From Streptomyces sp. Mut1 (GTDB lineage Bacteria; Actinomycetota; Actinomycetes; Streptomycetales; Streptomycetaceae): DNA of 64,000 nt. The stretch lies in contig NZ_CP120997.1 in the NCBI RefSeq assembly GCF_030719295.1, positions 2,108,001 to 2,172,000 on the forward strand, read 5' to 3'. Of the stretch, positions 19,120 through 27,098 are shown one piece after another; position 1 is the stretch's first letter; the number at the start of each line of letters is the position of its first letter. The translations under genes were made by a program, and so were the position numbers. The notes below the pieces were generated by a model. It had not been told where the DNA came from, searched no databases, and saw only the letters and a program-made list of their open reading frames with translations.

Positions 19120-19506
19120 GACGTGTTTTCGGCCTACTACAGATGTCCATGACAAGCGCTCGCGCGAGCCGGCCACCGGGCAACGCCCCGATCACCCCTC
19201 AACAGGGCCCGGCAGGCCCGGAATTCCACCGGAACTCCAGCGAAAGAAAGGGCGTGCCATGGTCGGGGCGTCGGACCACCACACGCACCCCCATGGCCGG
19301 AAAACTGCGCCGTCAATGGTTCAGGCCAAGTAAAGGAAAGAAGGTGCCCAGTTCGCGGCGGTATTGGCCCGCCCATTGACTCATGACAGGCCGTCGAATT
19401 TCAGCCAGTCGACAAAACGTTGAACTTGCAAGTATTGGTGAGGTCTACCTAATCTTTTGGGCTCAGTCGGTTCACGTCCCCACCAGACCGAAGGAGCTCC
19501 CCCCCC
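19120..19506. other. Intergenic region before the DoxX gene
   Basis: About 390 bases with no credible gene: the open frames crossing it have no ribosome sites and no recognisable product. The right part is AT-rich for this genome and carries the predicted DoxX promoter at 19426-19455. Confidence 0.5.
19426..19455 (+). promoter_or_regulatory. Predicted DoxX promoter with iron-box-like sequence
   Basis: TTGCAA (19426-19431), an 18-base spacer and TAATCT (19450-19455). The 19 bases at 19434-19452 end in AGGTCTACCTAA and match the DmdR/IdeR iron-box consensus at 13 of 19 positions by my count, with a perfect right half-site overlapping the -10 box. The promoter call is fair; the iron-box call is weak. 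Confidence 0.4.
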
Positions 19507-19965
19507 ATGTCCACACACCTGCATCGGGCCCAGCCCTATGCCCTCGCGCTCTTCCGAATCGTCGTCGGCCTGCTCTTCGCCTGCCACGGTGCCGCCTCGC
19601 TCTTCGGCGTGCTCGGCGGCGCCAGGGGCGGTGGTTCCATACCCGCCGGCACCTGGCCCGGCTGGTACGCCGCGGTGATCCAGCTCATCGGCGGCGTCCT
19701 CGTGGCCCTGGGTCTCGGCACCCGGATCGCCGCCCTGATCTCCTCCGGCTCCATGGCGTACGCCTACTTCAGCGTCCACCAGTCGGGAGGACTCTTCCCC
19801 TTGCAGAACGGCGGCGAACCCTCCGCCGTCTACTCCTGGGTGTTCCTCCTGCTCGTCTTCACCGGCCCCGGGGCCTTCGCCCTGGACCGGCTGTTCACCT
19901 CCCGGCCCCCCAACCGGCAGGACCGGAACCACACGACGGAACAGAGCTCCCCGGTCGCCGTCTGA
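19507..19965 (+). CDS. DoxX-family membrane protein
   Basis: 152 residues with four hydrophobic segments: ALALFRIVVGLLFACHGAASLFG, WYAAVIQLIGGVLVALGLGTR, AALISSGSMAYAYFSVHQ and YSWVFLLLVFTGPGAFALD. The RxxxGLLFxxHG start and the G-x-x-LxLGLxTR segment are DoxX hallmarks. Family members are linked to redox and oxidative stress complexes at the membrane, but the function here is unknown. The tail is hydrophilic. GGAGCTCCCCCCC precedes the ATG. A strong terminator follows. Confidence 0.85.
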   Translation: MSTHLHRAQPYALALFRIVVGLLFACHGAASLFGVLGGARGGGSIPAGTWPGWYAAVIQLIGGVLVALGLGTRIAALISSGSMAYAYFSVHQSGGLFPLQNGGEPSAVYSWVFLLLVFTGPGAFALDRLFTSRPPNRQDRNHTTEQSSPVAV

Positions 19966-20013
19966 CCCGCTCCCCTCCCCTGGGCCCGCTGCCGACCGGG
20001 CCCGCCGAAACCC

Positions 20014-20053
20014 ACGCGTACCGCCGGGAAAACCGCTCCCCGGCGGTACGCGT
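20014..20053 (+). terminator. Terminator after DoxX
   Basis: Perfect 15-base inverted repeat ACGCGTACCGCCGGG / CCCGGCGGTACGCGT with a 10-base loop. Confidence 0.8.
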
Positions 20054-20199
20054 TCGAGCCCCGCTGGACCGAGGTGCCCAACATCACGCATATATAGGGA
20101 TCTCCAGCTGAACGGCAGGCGTACGCTGTACAGCTGAACCTGCCGCTCCTGCCGCTCCCCTGCGACGTCGCGGCGTTGTCACCGACCGGGGAGTAGAAG

Positions 20200-20868
20200 G
20201 TGCTGGAGAGTGTGGGCGCGCTGACCGGCAGCCCATGGATCTACGCCGTGGTCGCCCTGTCGGTGCTGCTGGACGTCTTCCTCCCCGTACTGCCCAGCGG
20301 CGTGCTGGTGATCACCGCCGCCACGGCCGCGGCCGCGGGCACCACCGGCGTCGCCGCCGACGCGGCCGGCGCCGCCCGCCAGGTCACCGAGGTCCCCTCC
20401 CTGCTGGCCCTCCTCCTGTGCGCGGCCACCGCGTCGGTGCTCGGCGACCTGGCCGCCTACCGGCTGGCCCGGCACGGCGGCGAGCGGCTGGACCGGGCCA
20501 TCGCCCGCTCCCGCCGCCTCACCTCGGCGCAGGAACGTCTCGGCGCCGCCCTGAGCCGGGGCGGCGGCGTCCTCGTCGTCATCGCGCGCTTCGCACCCGC
20601 CGGGCGCTCGGTCGTCTCGCTCGGCGCGGGCGCCTCGCAGCGCAAGGTGAAGGAATTCCTGCCGTGGTCGGCCGTCGCCGGCCTGGCCTGGGCGGGCTAC
20701 AGCGTGGGCCTCGGCTACTTCGGCGCGCAATGGCTGGGCGCGAGCTGGCTGGGCACGGCGATCTCGGTCCTCGCCCTGTTCGTCGCGGGCTCCTTCGCCG
20801 CGCTCCTCATGCGGCGCCCGGCGGCGGCCGCCGCCGCTGCCGCCGCCTCGGTCCCTACGGCGTCCTGA
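20200..20868 (+). CDS. DedA/VTT-domain membrane protein
   Basis: 222 residues with the VTT (DedA) core: LDVFLPVLPSGVLVI in the first hydrophobic part, ASVLGDLAAYRLARHGG, then VVIARFAPAGRSVVSLGAGASQ (Arg-x3-Pro-x-G-R flippase motif) and two C-terminal helices. The family moves or flips polyprenyl and phospholipids across the membrane. The GTG start follows GGGGAG. Upstream, a repeated CAGCTGAAC (around 20108 and 20133) and TATATAGGG near 20090 may be promoter elements. The gene overlaps the end of the DUF2277 gene on the other strand by 14 bases. Confidence 0.8.
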   Translation: MLESVGALTGSPWIYAVVALSVLLDVFLPVLPSGVLVITAATAAAAGTTGVAADAAGAARQVTEVPSLLALLLCAATASVLGDLAAYRLARHGGERLDRAIARSRRLTSAQERLGAALSRGGGVLVVIARFAPAGRSVVSLGAGASQRKVKEFLPWSAVAGLAWAGYSVGLGYFGAQWLGASWLGTAISVLALFVAGSFAALLMRRPAAAAAAAAASVPTAS

Positions 20869-21082
20869 CACCACCACCGTGTATTTCCAGGCCGTCCAGC
20901 AGCCGGGCGGTCGCCTCGGCGATCTCGTCGACGGCGCGGTCGAAGACTTCCCTGTTGTGCGCGGCCGGGGCGCGGAAGCCCGACACCTTGCGGACGAACT
21001 GCAGGGCGGCGGCGCGGATGTCCTCCTCGGTGGCCTCTTCGGGGAGGGCGGGCGGTCGGAGCGTCTTGATACTGCGGCACAT
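20855..21082 (-). CDS. DUF2277 family protein
   Basis: 75-residue soluble protein beginning MCRSIKTLRPP and containing EEDIRAAALQFVRKVSGFRAP and EVFDRAVDEIAEATARLL, which matches the whole DUF2277 family. It is a small all-helical protein of unknown role. The ATG at 21082 gives the family's conserved N-terminus even though the GGAGG is unusually close to it. It converges with the DedA gene and overlaps it by 14 bases. Confidence 0.8.
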   Translation of the reverse strand: MCRSIKTLRPPALPEEATEEDIRAAALQFVRKVSGFRAPAAHNREVFDRAVDEIAEATARLLDGLEIHGGGVRTP

Positions 21083-21162
21083 GCCTCCAGTGTGACGCCC
21101 ACCACTGACAACAGCGCGCGGCCGTCCGGCGCCGGCCCTGTTTCCGGCCCGCGCGGCGGCCG

Positions 21163-21651
21163 TCAGACGACCGGCTTGGTGCGTCCCGTGCACAGCGCCC
21201 AGATCACGAAGGTGTCGATGGCGAGCGAGACGACGGCCCAGACCGGCTGGTAGGGCAGCCACATGAAGTTGGCGATCATGTTGAGCGCCGCCAGCCCCAC
21301 ACCGGCCCCGCGCGCCCAGGGTGAGCCCCGCAGGATGCCCCAGCCGACCACGGCGATGACGACGCCGAGGACGAGGTGGATCCACCCCCAGGACGTCGCG
21401 TTGAACTTGAAGACATAGTCGTCGATCCGCGCGTAGACGTCGTTCGAGGCGATTCCGGCGATGCCCTTGATCGCCCCGAGCACCCCGTCGACCATCAGCA
21501 GCACACCGGCGAACATGATCCCGCCGGCCGCCCAGGGACTGATGTCGGGCCCGGAACCGGAACCCGAACCGCCGCCCGGGCCGGGCGACCCCGGACCGGC
21601 GGGCGGCTGGGGCGAGGAGGGGGTGCCCGGCGGGGGCGCGGTGTGTGCCAT
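21163..21651 (-). CDS. DUF7144 family membrane protein
   Basis: 162 residues. A 40-residue Pro/Gly/Ser-rich cytoplasmic start is followed by four helices: GGIMFAGVLLMVDGVLGAIKGIAGIA, WGWIHLVLGVVIAVVGWGIL, GVGLAALNMIANFMWLPY and VVSLAIDTFVIWALCTG. The central NDVYARIDDYVFKFNATSWGW is the family signature. AGGAG lies 5 bases before the ATG. It is a common actinobacterial membrane protein without known function. Confidence 0.8.
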   Translation of the reverse strand: MAHTAPPPGTPSSPQPPAGPGSPGPGGGSGSGSGPDISPWAAGGIMFAGVLLMVDGVLGAIKGIAGIASNDVYARIDDYVFKFNATSWGWIHLVLGVVIAVVGWGILRGSPWARGAGVGLAALNMIANFMWLPYQPVWAVVSLAIDTFVIWALCTGRTKPVV

Positions 21652-21849
21652 GGGGACTCCTGGGCCGGCGGAAGTACACGTCAGCCCGACCCTGCGGCGG
21701 CTACCCGGGTACGGCCACGCGAACACACCCGTACGGGTGAACGCCCGCGCCCCGCACAGGCCCCACCGCCCGGCCCGGACGCCCGCGCTCCCCCTACTCC
21801 GGGCCGCGCCTGCCCGGCGTCCAGAACGGCTGCGTCACCACCGACCTGC

Positions 21850-22381
21850 GGGGCCGCCCGCGCTCCCGTTCGGCGATCCTGTGCTGGTGCGCGCCGGGCG
21901 CACGATGGTGCCCACCCCGCACGCCCCGCCCATCCACGGCGAGGTGCGCGGCGAGGTGCGCGCCGTGGTGGAGCGGGCGCGCGGGCTGTTCCTGTCGGGC
22001 GGCACGGTGGACCCGCGCGCGCCCTGTCGCGGACCTTCACGGTGCTCGCCCAGGACCTCCTGGCGGCGACGTCCGGTCCCGCGCTGTTCGCCGGGATCGC
22101 GCGGGAGGCGCCGGGCGTGCGGCTCCGCTTCCTGATGGAGAGCCCTGTGGCCGGCCCGTTCCCCCTGGGCCTGCGGACGGCCCATTCCCCCTGGGCCTGC
22201 GGACGTTCGAGATCCCCTTCCCGCTGTCGCCGCTGCCGTTCGGCATGGCCTGGCACCCACGCCACGACGCGGACCCGGCGCACGCCTGGCTACGGGGCGC
22301 CGCTTCCGGGACCTGGCACGCGAGGAGGCCCCGCGGGACGGCGACGAAAACCCGCTGTTCCCCGCGCCGTCCAAGGGCTAA
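21850..22381 (+). pseudogene. Decayed LysR-family regulator
   Basis: Pieces of a LysR-type regulator can be read in three + strand frames. The end of the helix-turn-helix appears as FGDPVLVRAGRTMVPTPHA, then VVERARGLFLSGGTVDPRA. After a frameshift near 22020 comes LSRTFTVLAQDLLAATSGPALF and IAREAPGVRLRF. After a large internal deletion comes the C-terminal block LGLRTFEIPFPLSPLPFG and AWHPRHDADPAHAWLRG, then another shift and REEAPRDGDENPLFPAPSKG with TAA at 22379. A 21-base tandem copy of TTCCCCCTGGGCCTGCGGAC lies at the deletion joint. The first ~60 residues of the helix-turn-helix are missing. Confidence 0.65.
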
Positions 22382-22580
22382 CCTCCCCTCACCCGACGGC
22401 CACGAGGAGGGAAAGTTGCCCGGTAGCCCGAGCGCGCGCTGACGCCGTAGGTCGTGATCGACCCGTCATCGCGTGCTGCCTCCGACTGCGGCACAGCGAG
22501 CCCTTCCCGCCCGACCGCCGGCGCGCACACGTGCCCCGGCGGCGGCGGAGCGTTGTCCTCCGCAGCCCAAGGGGCCACCC
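22382..22580. other. Short intergenic region after the LysR remnant
   Basis: I see no gene here. It separates the decayed regulator from the MFS gene and may hold that gene's promoter; no clear boxes were seen. Confidence 0.4.
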
Positions 22581-23897
22581 GTGCATCCCGCTTCCCACAC
22601 CCCCGGCCACCGCACCTCCCGCCCCTCCCTCCGGCGGGACCCGGACTTCCTGCGCCTGTGGGCGGGCCAGACCGCGTCCCAGTTCGGCGCGCAGGCCATC
22701 CAGGTCGTCCTTCCGCTCGTCGCCGTCGTCTCCCTGCACGCCGACGCGGGCGAGCTGGGCGTTCTGCGCGCGGTGGAGCAGGCGCCGATCCTGCTGCTCT
22801 CGCTGCTCGCGGGCGCGTGGGTCGACCGCCGGCACACCCGCACAGTGATGGTCGCGGCGGACATCGGCCGCGCACTGGCCCTGGCGGCGGTCCCCGTGGC
22901 GTATCTGCTCGGCGTGCTCGGGCTGCCCGCGCTGCTCGTGGCCGCCGCGCTGACCGGCGTGGGCAGCGTGTTCTTCGACGTGGCGTACCAGGCTTCGCTG
23001 GTCCGGCTGGTGGACCGCGGCCGGCTGATGCGGGGCAACAGCGCCCTGGAGGGCAGCAGGTCGGCGGCGCAGATCGGCGGCCCGGCGCTGGGCGGCGCGC
23101 TGGTGTCGGTGTTCGCGCCTCCCCTGGCCGTCGTCACCGGCGCGGTCCTCTTCGCGCTGTCCTCCCTGTCGATCTGCCGCATCCGCCGCCGTGAACGTGT
23201 TCCCGCGCCCTTCGAAGGCCGCCCCCGGGTCCTGCGGGAGATCGGGGAGGGCCTCCGCTTCGTGGCCCGGCATCCGGCGCTGCGTGCGGTGGGACTGGCT
23301 TCGGCCCTCTTCCAGTTCTCGCTGGCCGCCCTGATGACCGTCTACCTGCTCTTCCTCCCGCGCGAACTCGGCCTGTCGGGCGCGGAGGTGGGCCTCGCGC
23401 TCGCGGCGACCGGCCCGGGGGCGGTGCTGGGTTCGCTGCTGGCCGCGAAACTGCCGGAACGGCTGGGTTACGGGCCCGTGCTGGTGGGCGCGGCGGTCCT
23501 CGCGGACGGCGTGATGCTCGGCGTACCGGCACTGCCCGGCGCGGGCGCCCTCGTCCTGCCCGCGCTCATGGCCGTCAACTTCCTCTTCGGTACGTTCGGC
23601 CAGCTGGTCAACGTCACGGTGATGTCGGTACGGCAGGCCGTCACCCCGGTCCGCATCCAGGCCCGGGTGGTGGCGACGATCAACTTCGCGGGCATGGGCC
23701 TCACGCCGTTCGGTTCGCTGCTGGGCGGCTTCCTGGCCACGGCGTGGGGCCTGCGTACGAGCCTGCTGCTCACCGCCGTGGCGCTCGCCCTCTCCCCGGC
23801 GTTCATGGCGCTCTCCCCCTTGTCCCGCCTGGGCAGACACCTCCCGGCCGCTGAACCGGGGCAGTCGGCCGGGGGACCGGCATATGCCGGTGAGTGA
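22581..23897 (+). CDS. MFS transporter (DHA3-type exporter)
   Basis: 438 residues with twelve predicted helices. DFLRLWAGQTASQFGAQAIQVVLPL opens helix 1, DRRHTRTVMVAADIGRAL is the cytoplasmic motif after helix 2, and GSVFFDVAYQASL and GPALGGALV follow the MFS pattern of the MefA/enterobactin-exporter group. GTG 22581 is preceded by AAGGGG; the open frame begins 36 codons earlier but that part is low-complexity. It converges on another MFS gene 10 bases away, which is of the same type but not a close copy. Confidence 0.8.
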   Translation: MHPASHTPGHRTSRPSLRRDPDFLRLWAGQTASQFGAQAIQVVLPLVAVVSLHADAGELGVLRAVEQAPILLLSLLAGAWVDRRHTRTVMVAADIGRALALAAVPVAYLLGVLGLPALLVAAALTGVGSVFFDVAYQASLVRLVDRGRLMRGNSALEGSRSAAQIGGPALGGALVSVFAPPLAVVTGAVLFALSSLSICRIRRRERVPAPFEGRPRVLREIGEGLRFVARHPALRAVGLASALFQFSLAALMTVYLLFLPRELGLSGAEVGLALAATGPGAVLGSLLAAKLPERLGYGPVLVGAAVLADGVMLGVPALPGAGALVLPALMAVNFLFGTFGQLVNVTVMSVRQAVTPVRIQARVVATINFAGMGLTPFGSLLGGFLATAWGLRTSLLLTAVALALSPAFMALSPLSRLGRHLPAAEPGQSAGGPAYAGE

Positions 23898-23907
23898 CCC
23901 CGGACCC

Positions 23908-25176
23908 TCAGACCCTCCTGATCCGGCGCACATCGCGTACGCAGGCGTTGGCGAGCCCGGCGAAGACGATGACGGACGCGCAGACCAGCAGGACAGTCCG
24001 GGTGCTCCAGTACGCGGTGGCCACCCCCACCGCGAGGTACCCGGCAGGGATGGCGATCTGCTCCCCCAGGGAGTTGAAGGCGTTGAGCCGCCCCAACTCC
24101 TCGTCGGGCACCTGCTGTTGCATGGCGGTGGACCAGGCGACGATCGCAACGTCCATCCCCGCCCCGGCAACGGCCGCGGCGCCCAGCACCCAGCGCAGCG
24201 GCAGCCCCAGACCCATGGCGGCCAGCGGCAGGAAGAGCCCGGAGCTGGTGATGACGCAGACCAGGATGAGGCGCTGCGGCTTCCACAGCAGACAGACGGC
24301 CGTCCCCGCCAGCAGCCCGGTGGCGAAGGCCCCCTGCACCAGCCCCCAGGAACCGGCACCCGAGTAACTGCGGTCCGCCACGAGCGGCCCGAGCAGCTGG
24401 TAGCCGGCCAGCCAGGCGGCCACGACAGCGGTCCCGGACAGCGTGTAGCTCCACAGCCAGGCCCGGGACCGGAACCCGGCCCACCCGACCCTCAGGTCGA
24501 CCAGCAGACCGCCGCGAGGGCCCCCGGGAGCCGCGGAACCCGCGAGCCGCAGCCCGGCCATCAGGAGCGCGGCGGCGACGAACGTGGCCGCGTCCCACCC
24601 GAGCGCCCAGGCCGGCCCGGCCAGCGCGACGACGAACCCGCCGACGACCGGACCGATGACCTTGACGGCGTTACGGGGCACCCGGACCAGCGCGTTGGCC
24701 TGCTGGAGCTGCTCCACGGGCACGAGCCGGGACACGATGCCCCGGGCGGCCGGCGTGGTGAAGGCGGAGGCCGCTCCCGAGGCGCACGCGCACACGCTGA
24801 TCGCGAGGGTGGTCGCCGCCCCCGTCGCGACGAGCACGGCGACGACCGCCTGCGCGGCCCCCGCCCCGAGGTTCCCGAGGAAGAGGAGGCGGCTGCGCGA
24901 GACCCGGTCCGCCAGGACCCCTCCCACCAGGAGAAAGAGCAGGCTCGGCACGGTGTTGGCGGTGAGCACGACCCCGAGCGACCACGCTCCCCCGCCCTGC
25001 CCGATCACCGCGAAGGCCAGCGCCACGGGGGCCATCGCCGAGCCGGTCGCCGAGATCAGGTTCGCGAGCAGGAAGCGCCGGAAGACGGGCAGCCGCAACG
25101 GGGACCCGGCGGCGGGAGGGGGAGGCTCACTCGGGTGATCGACACCAACAGCCGGCCCTTCACGCACGTCACCCAT
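23908..25176 (-). CDS. MFS transporter
   Basis: 422 residues with twelve hydrophobic segments. VFRRFLLANLISATGSAMAPVALAF is helix 1, GGVLADRVSRSRLLFLGNL the A-motif loop, and VPRNAVKVIGPVVGGFVVA the C-motif region. DVAIVAWSTAMQQQVPDEELGRLNA is typical of DHA3 exporters. Substrate unknown. A fragment of an ArsR-type regulator lies directly upstream on the same strand, which suggests the gene once had a local repressor. Confidence 0.8.
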   Translation of the reverse strand: MGDVREGPAVGVDHPSEPPPPAAGSPLRLPVFRRFLLANLISATGSAMAPVALAFAVIGQGGGAWSLGVVLTANTVPSLLFLLVGGVLADRVSRSRLLFLGNLGAGAAQAVVAVLVATGAATTLAISVCACASGAASAFTTPAARGIVSRLVPVEQLQQANALVRVPRNAVKVIGPVVGGFVVALAGPAWALGWDAATFVAAALLMAGLRLAGSAAPGGPRGGLLVDLRVGWAGFRSRAWLWSYTLSGTAVVAAWLAGYQLLGPLVADRSYSGAGSWGLVQGAFATGLLAGTAVCLLWKPQRLILVCVITSSGLFLPLAAMGLGLPLRWVLGAAAVAGAGMDVAIVAWSTAMQQQVPDEELGRLNAFNSLGEQIAIPAGYLAVGVATAYWSTRTVLLVCASVIVFAGLANACVRDVRRIRRV

Positions 25177-25245
25177 GGCGGCCAGGTTAGGGGTGGGGGC
25201 GGGGCAGGGGCACCCGACCGTCCGGAGGTGGCCGGTAAGGGCTCC

Positions 25246-25345
25246 TCAGGCGGCCAATTGGTCCCCGAGCGCGCTGCGCGAGTAGAGGACGAGGTGCCCC
25301 TGCCGGGCCCGGGTGACGAGCCCGGTCCGGTACGCGCGAGGGCGT
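25246..25345 (-). pseudogene. Remnant of an ArsR-family regulator (C-terminal part)
   Basis: The frame ends YRTGLVTRARQGHLVLYSRSALGDQLAA, which reads like the wing and last helix of an ArsR/SmtB regulator. The sequence upstream in the same frame is Pro/Arg-rich and shows no helix-turn-helix, so only about 30 residues survive. It stands in the place where such repressors sit before MFS genes. The rest of 25177-25497 holds nothing I can recognise. Confidence 0.35.
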
Positions 25346-25497
25346 AGCACCCGGCTGTCCGGGACCGCCGCACCTCGGCCGGACGGGGTGACAGTCCCGG
25401 GCCGGCACGCGCCGGTACGCGCCGGGGCACCGGCAGCCCACGGCGGGCCGCGCCGCCTACCTGGCCGGTCGGTGTGCGGACGTGGTGGCATTCCTCC

Positions 25498-26268
25498 ATG
25501 ACGCATTCCACACCAGGACACACCTCACCCACCGCGACGTACGACCGCATCGGCACGGGCTACCGCGACATCCGCCGCCCGGACCCCCGTCTCGCCGCCC
25601 TGATCCACGAGGCGCTGGCCGGAGCCCGCACGGTCGTCAACGTCGGCGCGGGGACCGGCTCCTACGAACCCGGCGCGAGGACCGCGCGGGTCACCGCGGT
25701 CGATCCGTCACAGGTCATGCTCGACCAGCACCCGGGCGGCTGGAAGGTCCTGGCGAGCGCGGAGAACCTGCCGTTCCCCGCCGGGGCGTTCGACGCCGCG
25801 ATGGCGGTGATGACGGTGCACCACTGGCCCGACCTGCGACGGGGCCTGACCGAGCTGCGACGCGTATCGCACCGGCAACTGGTCTTCACCTGGGACCCGC
25901 GGCACGCGGAGGAGCTGTGGCTGATCAACGAGTACCTCCCGGAGATCCGCCACCTCGAACACGCCCGCTTCACCCCGCTGTCCACGGTGGCAAAGGCCCT
26001 GGGCGCCCACACCGTGGTCCCGTTCCCCATCCCGCACGACTTCACGGACGGCTTCCAGATCGCGTACTGGCGCCGCCCGGAGTCCTACCTCGACCCGATG
26101 ATCCGCCGCGCGAGCTCCACGTTCGCCCAGCTCCCCGCATCGGTGGTCGAACCGGCGATCGCCCGGCTCCACAAGGACCTGGCATCGGGCACCTGGCACA
26201 CCCGCCACGCGGACCTGCTCACGCGCGATTCCGTGGACTACGGCTACCGCTTGCTGATCGCGGGCTGA
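25498..26268 (+). CDS. SAM-dependent methyltransferase (class I)
   Basis: 256 residues. The SAM-binding fold is clear: VVNVGAGTGSYEP (motif I), VTAVDPSQVMLDQ (acidic end of strand 2), ASAENLPFPAGAFDAAMAVMTVHHW (motifs II-III) and a C-terminal substrate part rich in Trp/Tyr. It resembles UbiE/Coq5-like Methyltransf_11 enzymes; the substrate is unknown. ATG 25498 is favoured because the family begins close to TYDRIGTGYRDIR; the ribosome site (GGTGG) is weak. An earlier GTG at 25474 is possible. Confidence 0.8.
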   Translation: MTHSTPGHTSPTATYDRIGTGYRDIRRPDPRLAALIHEALAGARTVVNVGAGTGSYEPGARTARVTAVDPSQVMLDQHPGGWKVLASAENLPFPAGAFDAAMAVMTVHHWPDLRRGLTELRRVSHRQLVFTWDPRHAEELWLINEYLPEIRHLEHARFTPLSTVAKALGAHTVVPFPIPHDFTDGFQIAYWRRPESYLDPMIRRASSTFAQLPASVVEPAIARLHKDLASGTWHTRHADLLTRDSVDYGYRLLIAG

Positions 26269-26316
26269 ACGGCTCGGCGCACACGCCCGCCCACACGCCC
26301 CGTACGCCGAATGCGT

Positions 26317-26502
26317 TCACCCGCGCCCGTGATCGGGATCCTCGTCCAACCCGGGCAGTTCCTCATGCCCCTCCGAGTAGTGATTGACCCACCCGCAGAG
26401 CGCACAGGCGTACCGCCCGGCCAGACCATGCACCTCGGTGCCGCACCGCGCACAGTCGGTGCGGGTGATCTCGGGAATCGTCGGCTCAGGCTTGCTCGTC
26501 AC
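26317..26502 (-). CDS. Small zinc-ribbon protein
   Basis: 61 residues with paired cysteines in TDCARCGTEVHGLAGRYACALCGWVNHYSEG, a single rubredoxin-like zinc ribbon. The rest is acidic. It starts with GTG at 26502 after AAGGT. Function unknown; it is probably a real gene because the cysteine spacing and reading frame are clean. Confidence 0.6.
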   Translation of the reverse strand: MTSKPEPTIPEITRTDCARCGTEVHGLAGRYACALCGWVNHYSEGHEELPGLDEDPDHGRG

Positions 26503-26553
26503 ACGGGGACCTTACCGAGTGAGGCTGTGAAGGGCGGGCCGGCGTGGGGCCGG

Positions 26554-26979
26554 TCAGAAGTCGGGGCAGAGATGCTTGTGCACGGCGTCCAGGATTTTGC
26601 CCCCGGTGTCCGCGTTGTTGATGTCGGGCAGGCGCGTCGCGATGGTGAACCTCTCAAGGGTCAGCTCGATCAGTTTCGCCCGGTCCTTGGTCGTCCTGAT
26701 CGACCCGCACTGATTGAGCCCACGGCTCACGGACCGCTCGTCCATATCGGCCTTCGAGATGCGCGGGTCGATCGCGTCGAGGGCTTCGAGAAACGCGTAC
26801 CGGTCATGGGCGCTCGGTTCCTCGGGAAGCCCGGCAGCCTTCCGCGCGGCATCCCGATCGGCCTCGCTGACGGTCCTGCCGGGCGCTGCGGCAGCCTTGT
26901 CATCGTCACTGCTCCCGCACGCGGTGAGCCCGACGAGCAGGCCGACGACGATGAGCGGGGCGGCGATGCGGGTGTTCAT
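26554..26979 (-). CDS. Putative lipoprotein of unknown function
   Basis: 141 residues. The N-terminus is a lipoprotein signal (APLIVVGLLVGLTACGSS) with the lipidated Cys in LTAC. The mature part is acidic and helical with two further cysteines (NQCGS and HLCPDF) that may form a disulfide. ATG 26979 has AGGGGG just upstream; the longer frame to 27102 is not supported. No domain recognised. Confidence 0.65.
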   Translation of the reverse strand: MNTRIAAPLIVVGLLVGLTACGSSDDDKAAAAPGRTVSEADRDAARKAAGLPEEPSAHDRYAFLEALDAIDPRISKADMDERSVSRGLNQCGSIRTTKDRAKLIELTLERFTIATRLPDINNADTGGKILDAVHKHLCPDF

Positions 26980-27098
26980 GGTCCCCCTGGGGCTGAGTGG
27001 CGAGGAAGCCAGGCTGCCAGATACGGAGAGAGCGCGGAGTCGTGTCCGTTCCCAGACACGAGGAGAACCCCTACGTCGACAACGCCCAAAGCTCTCGT

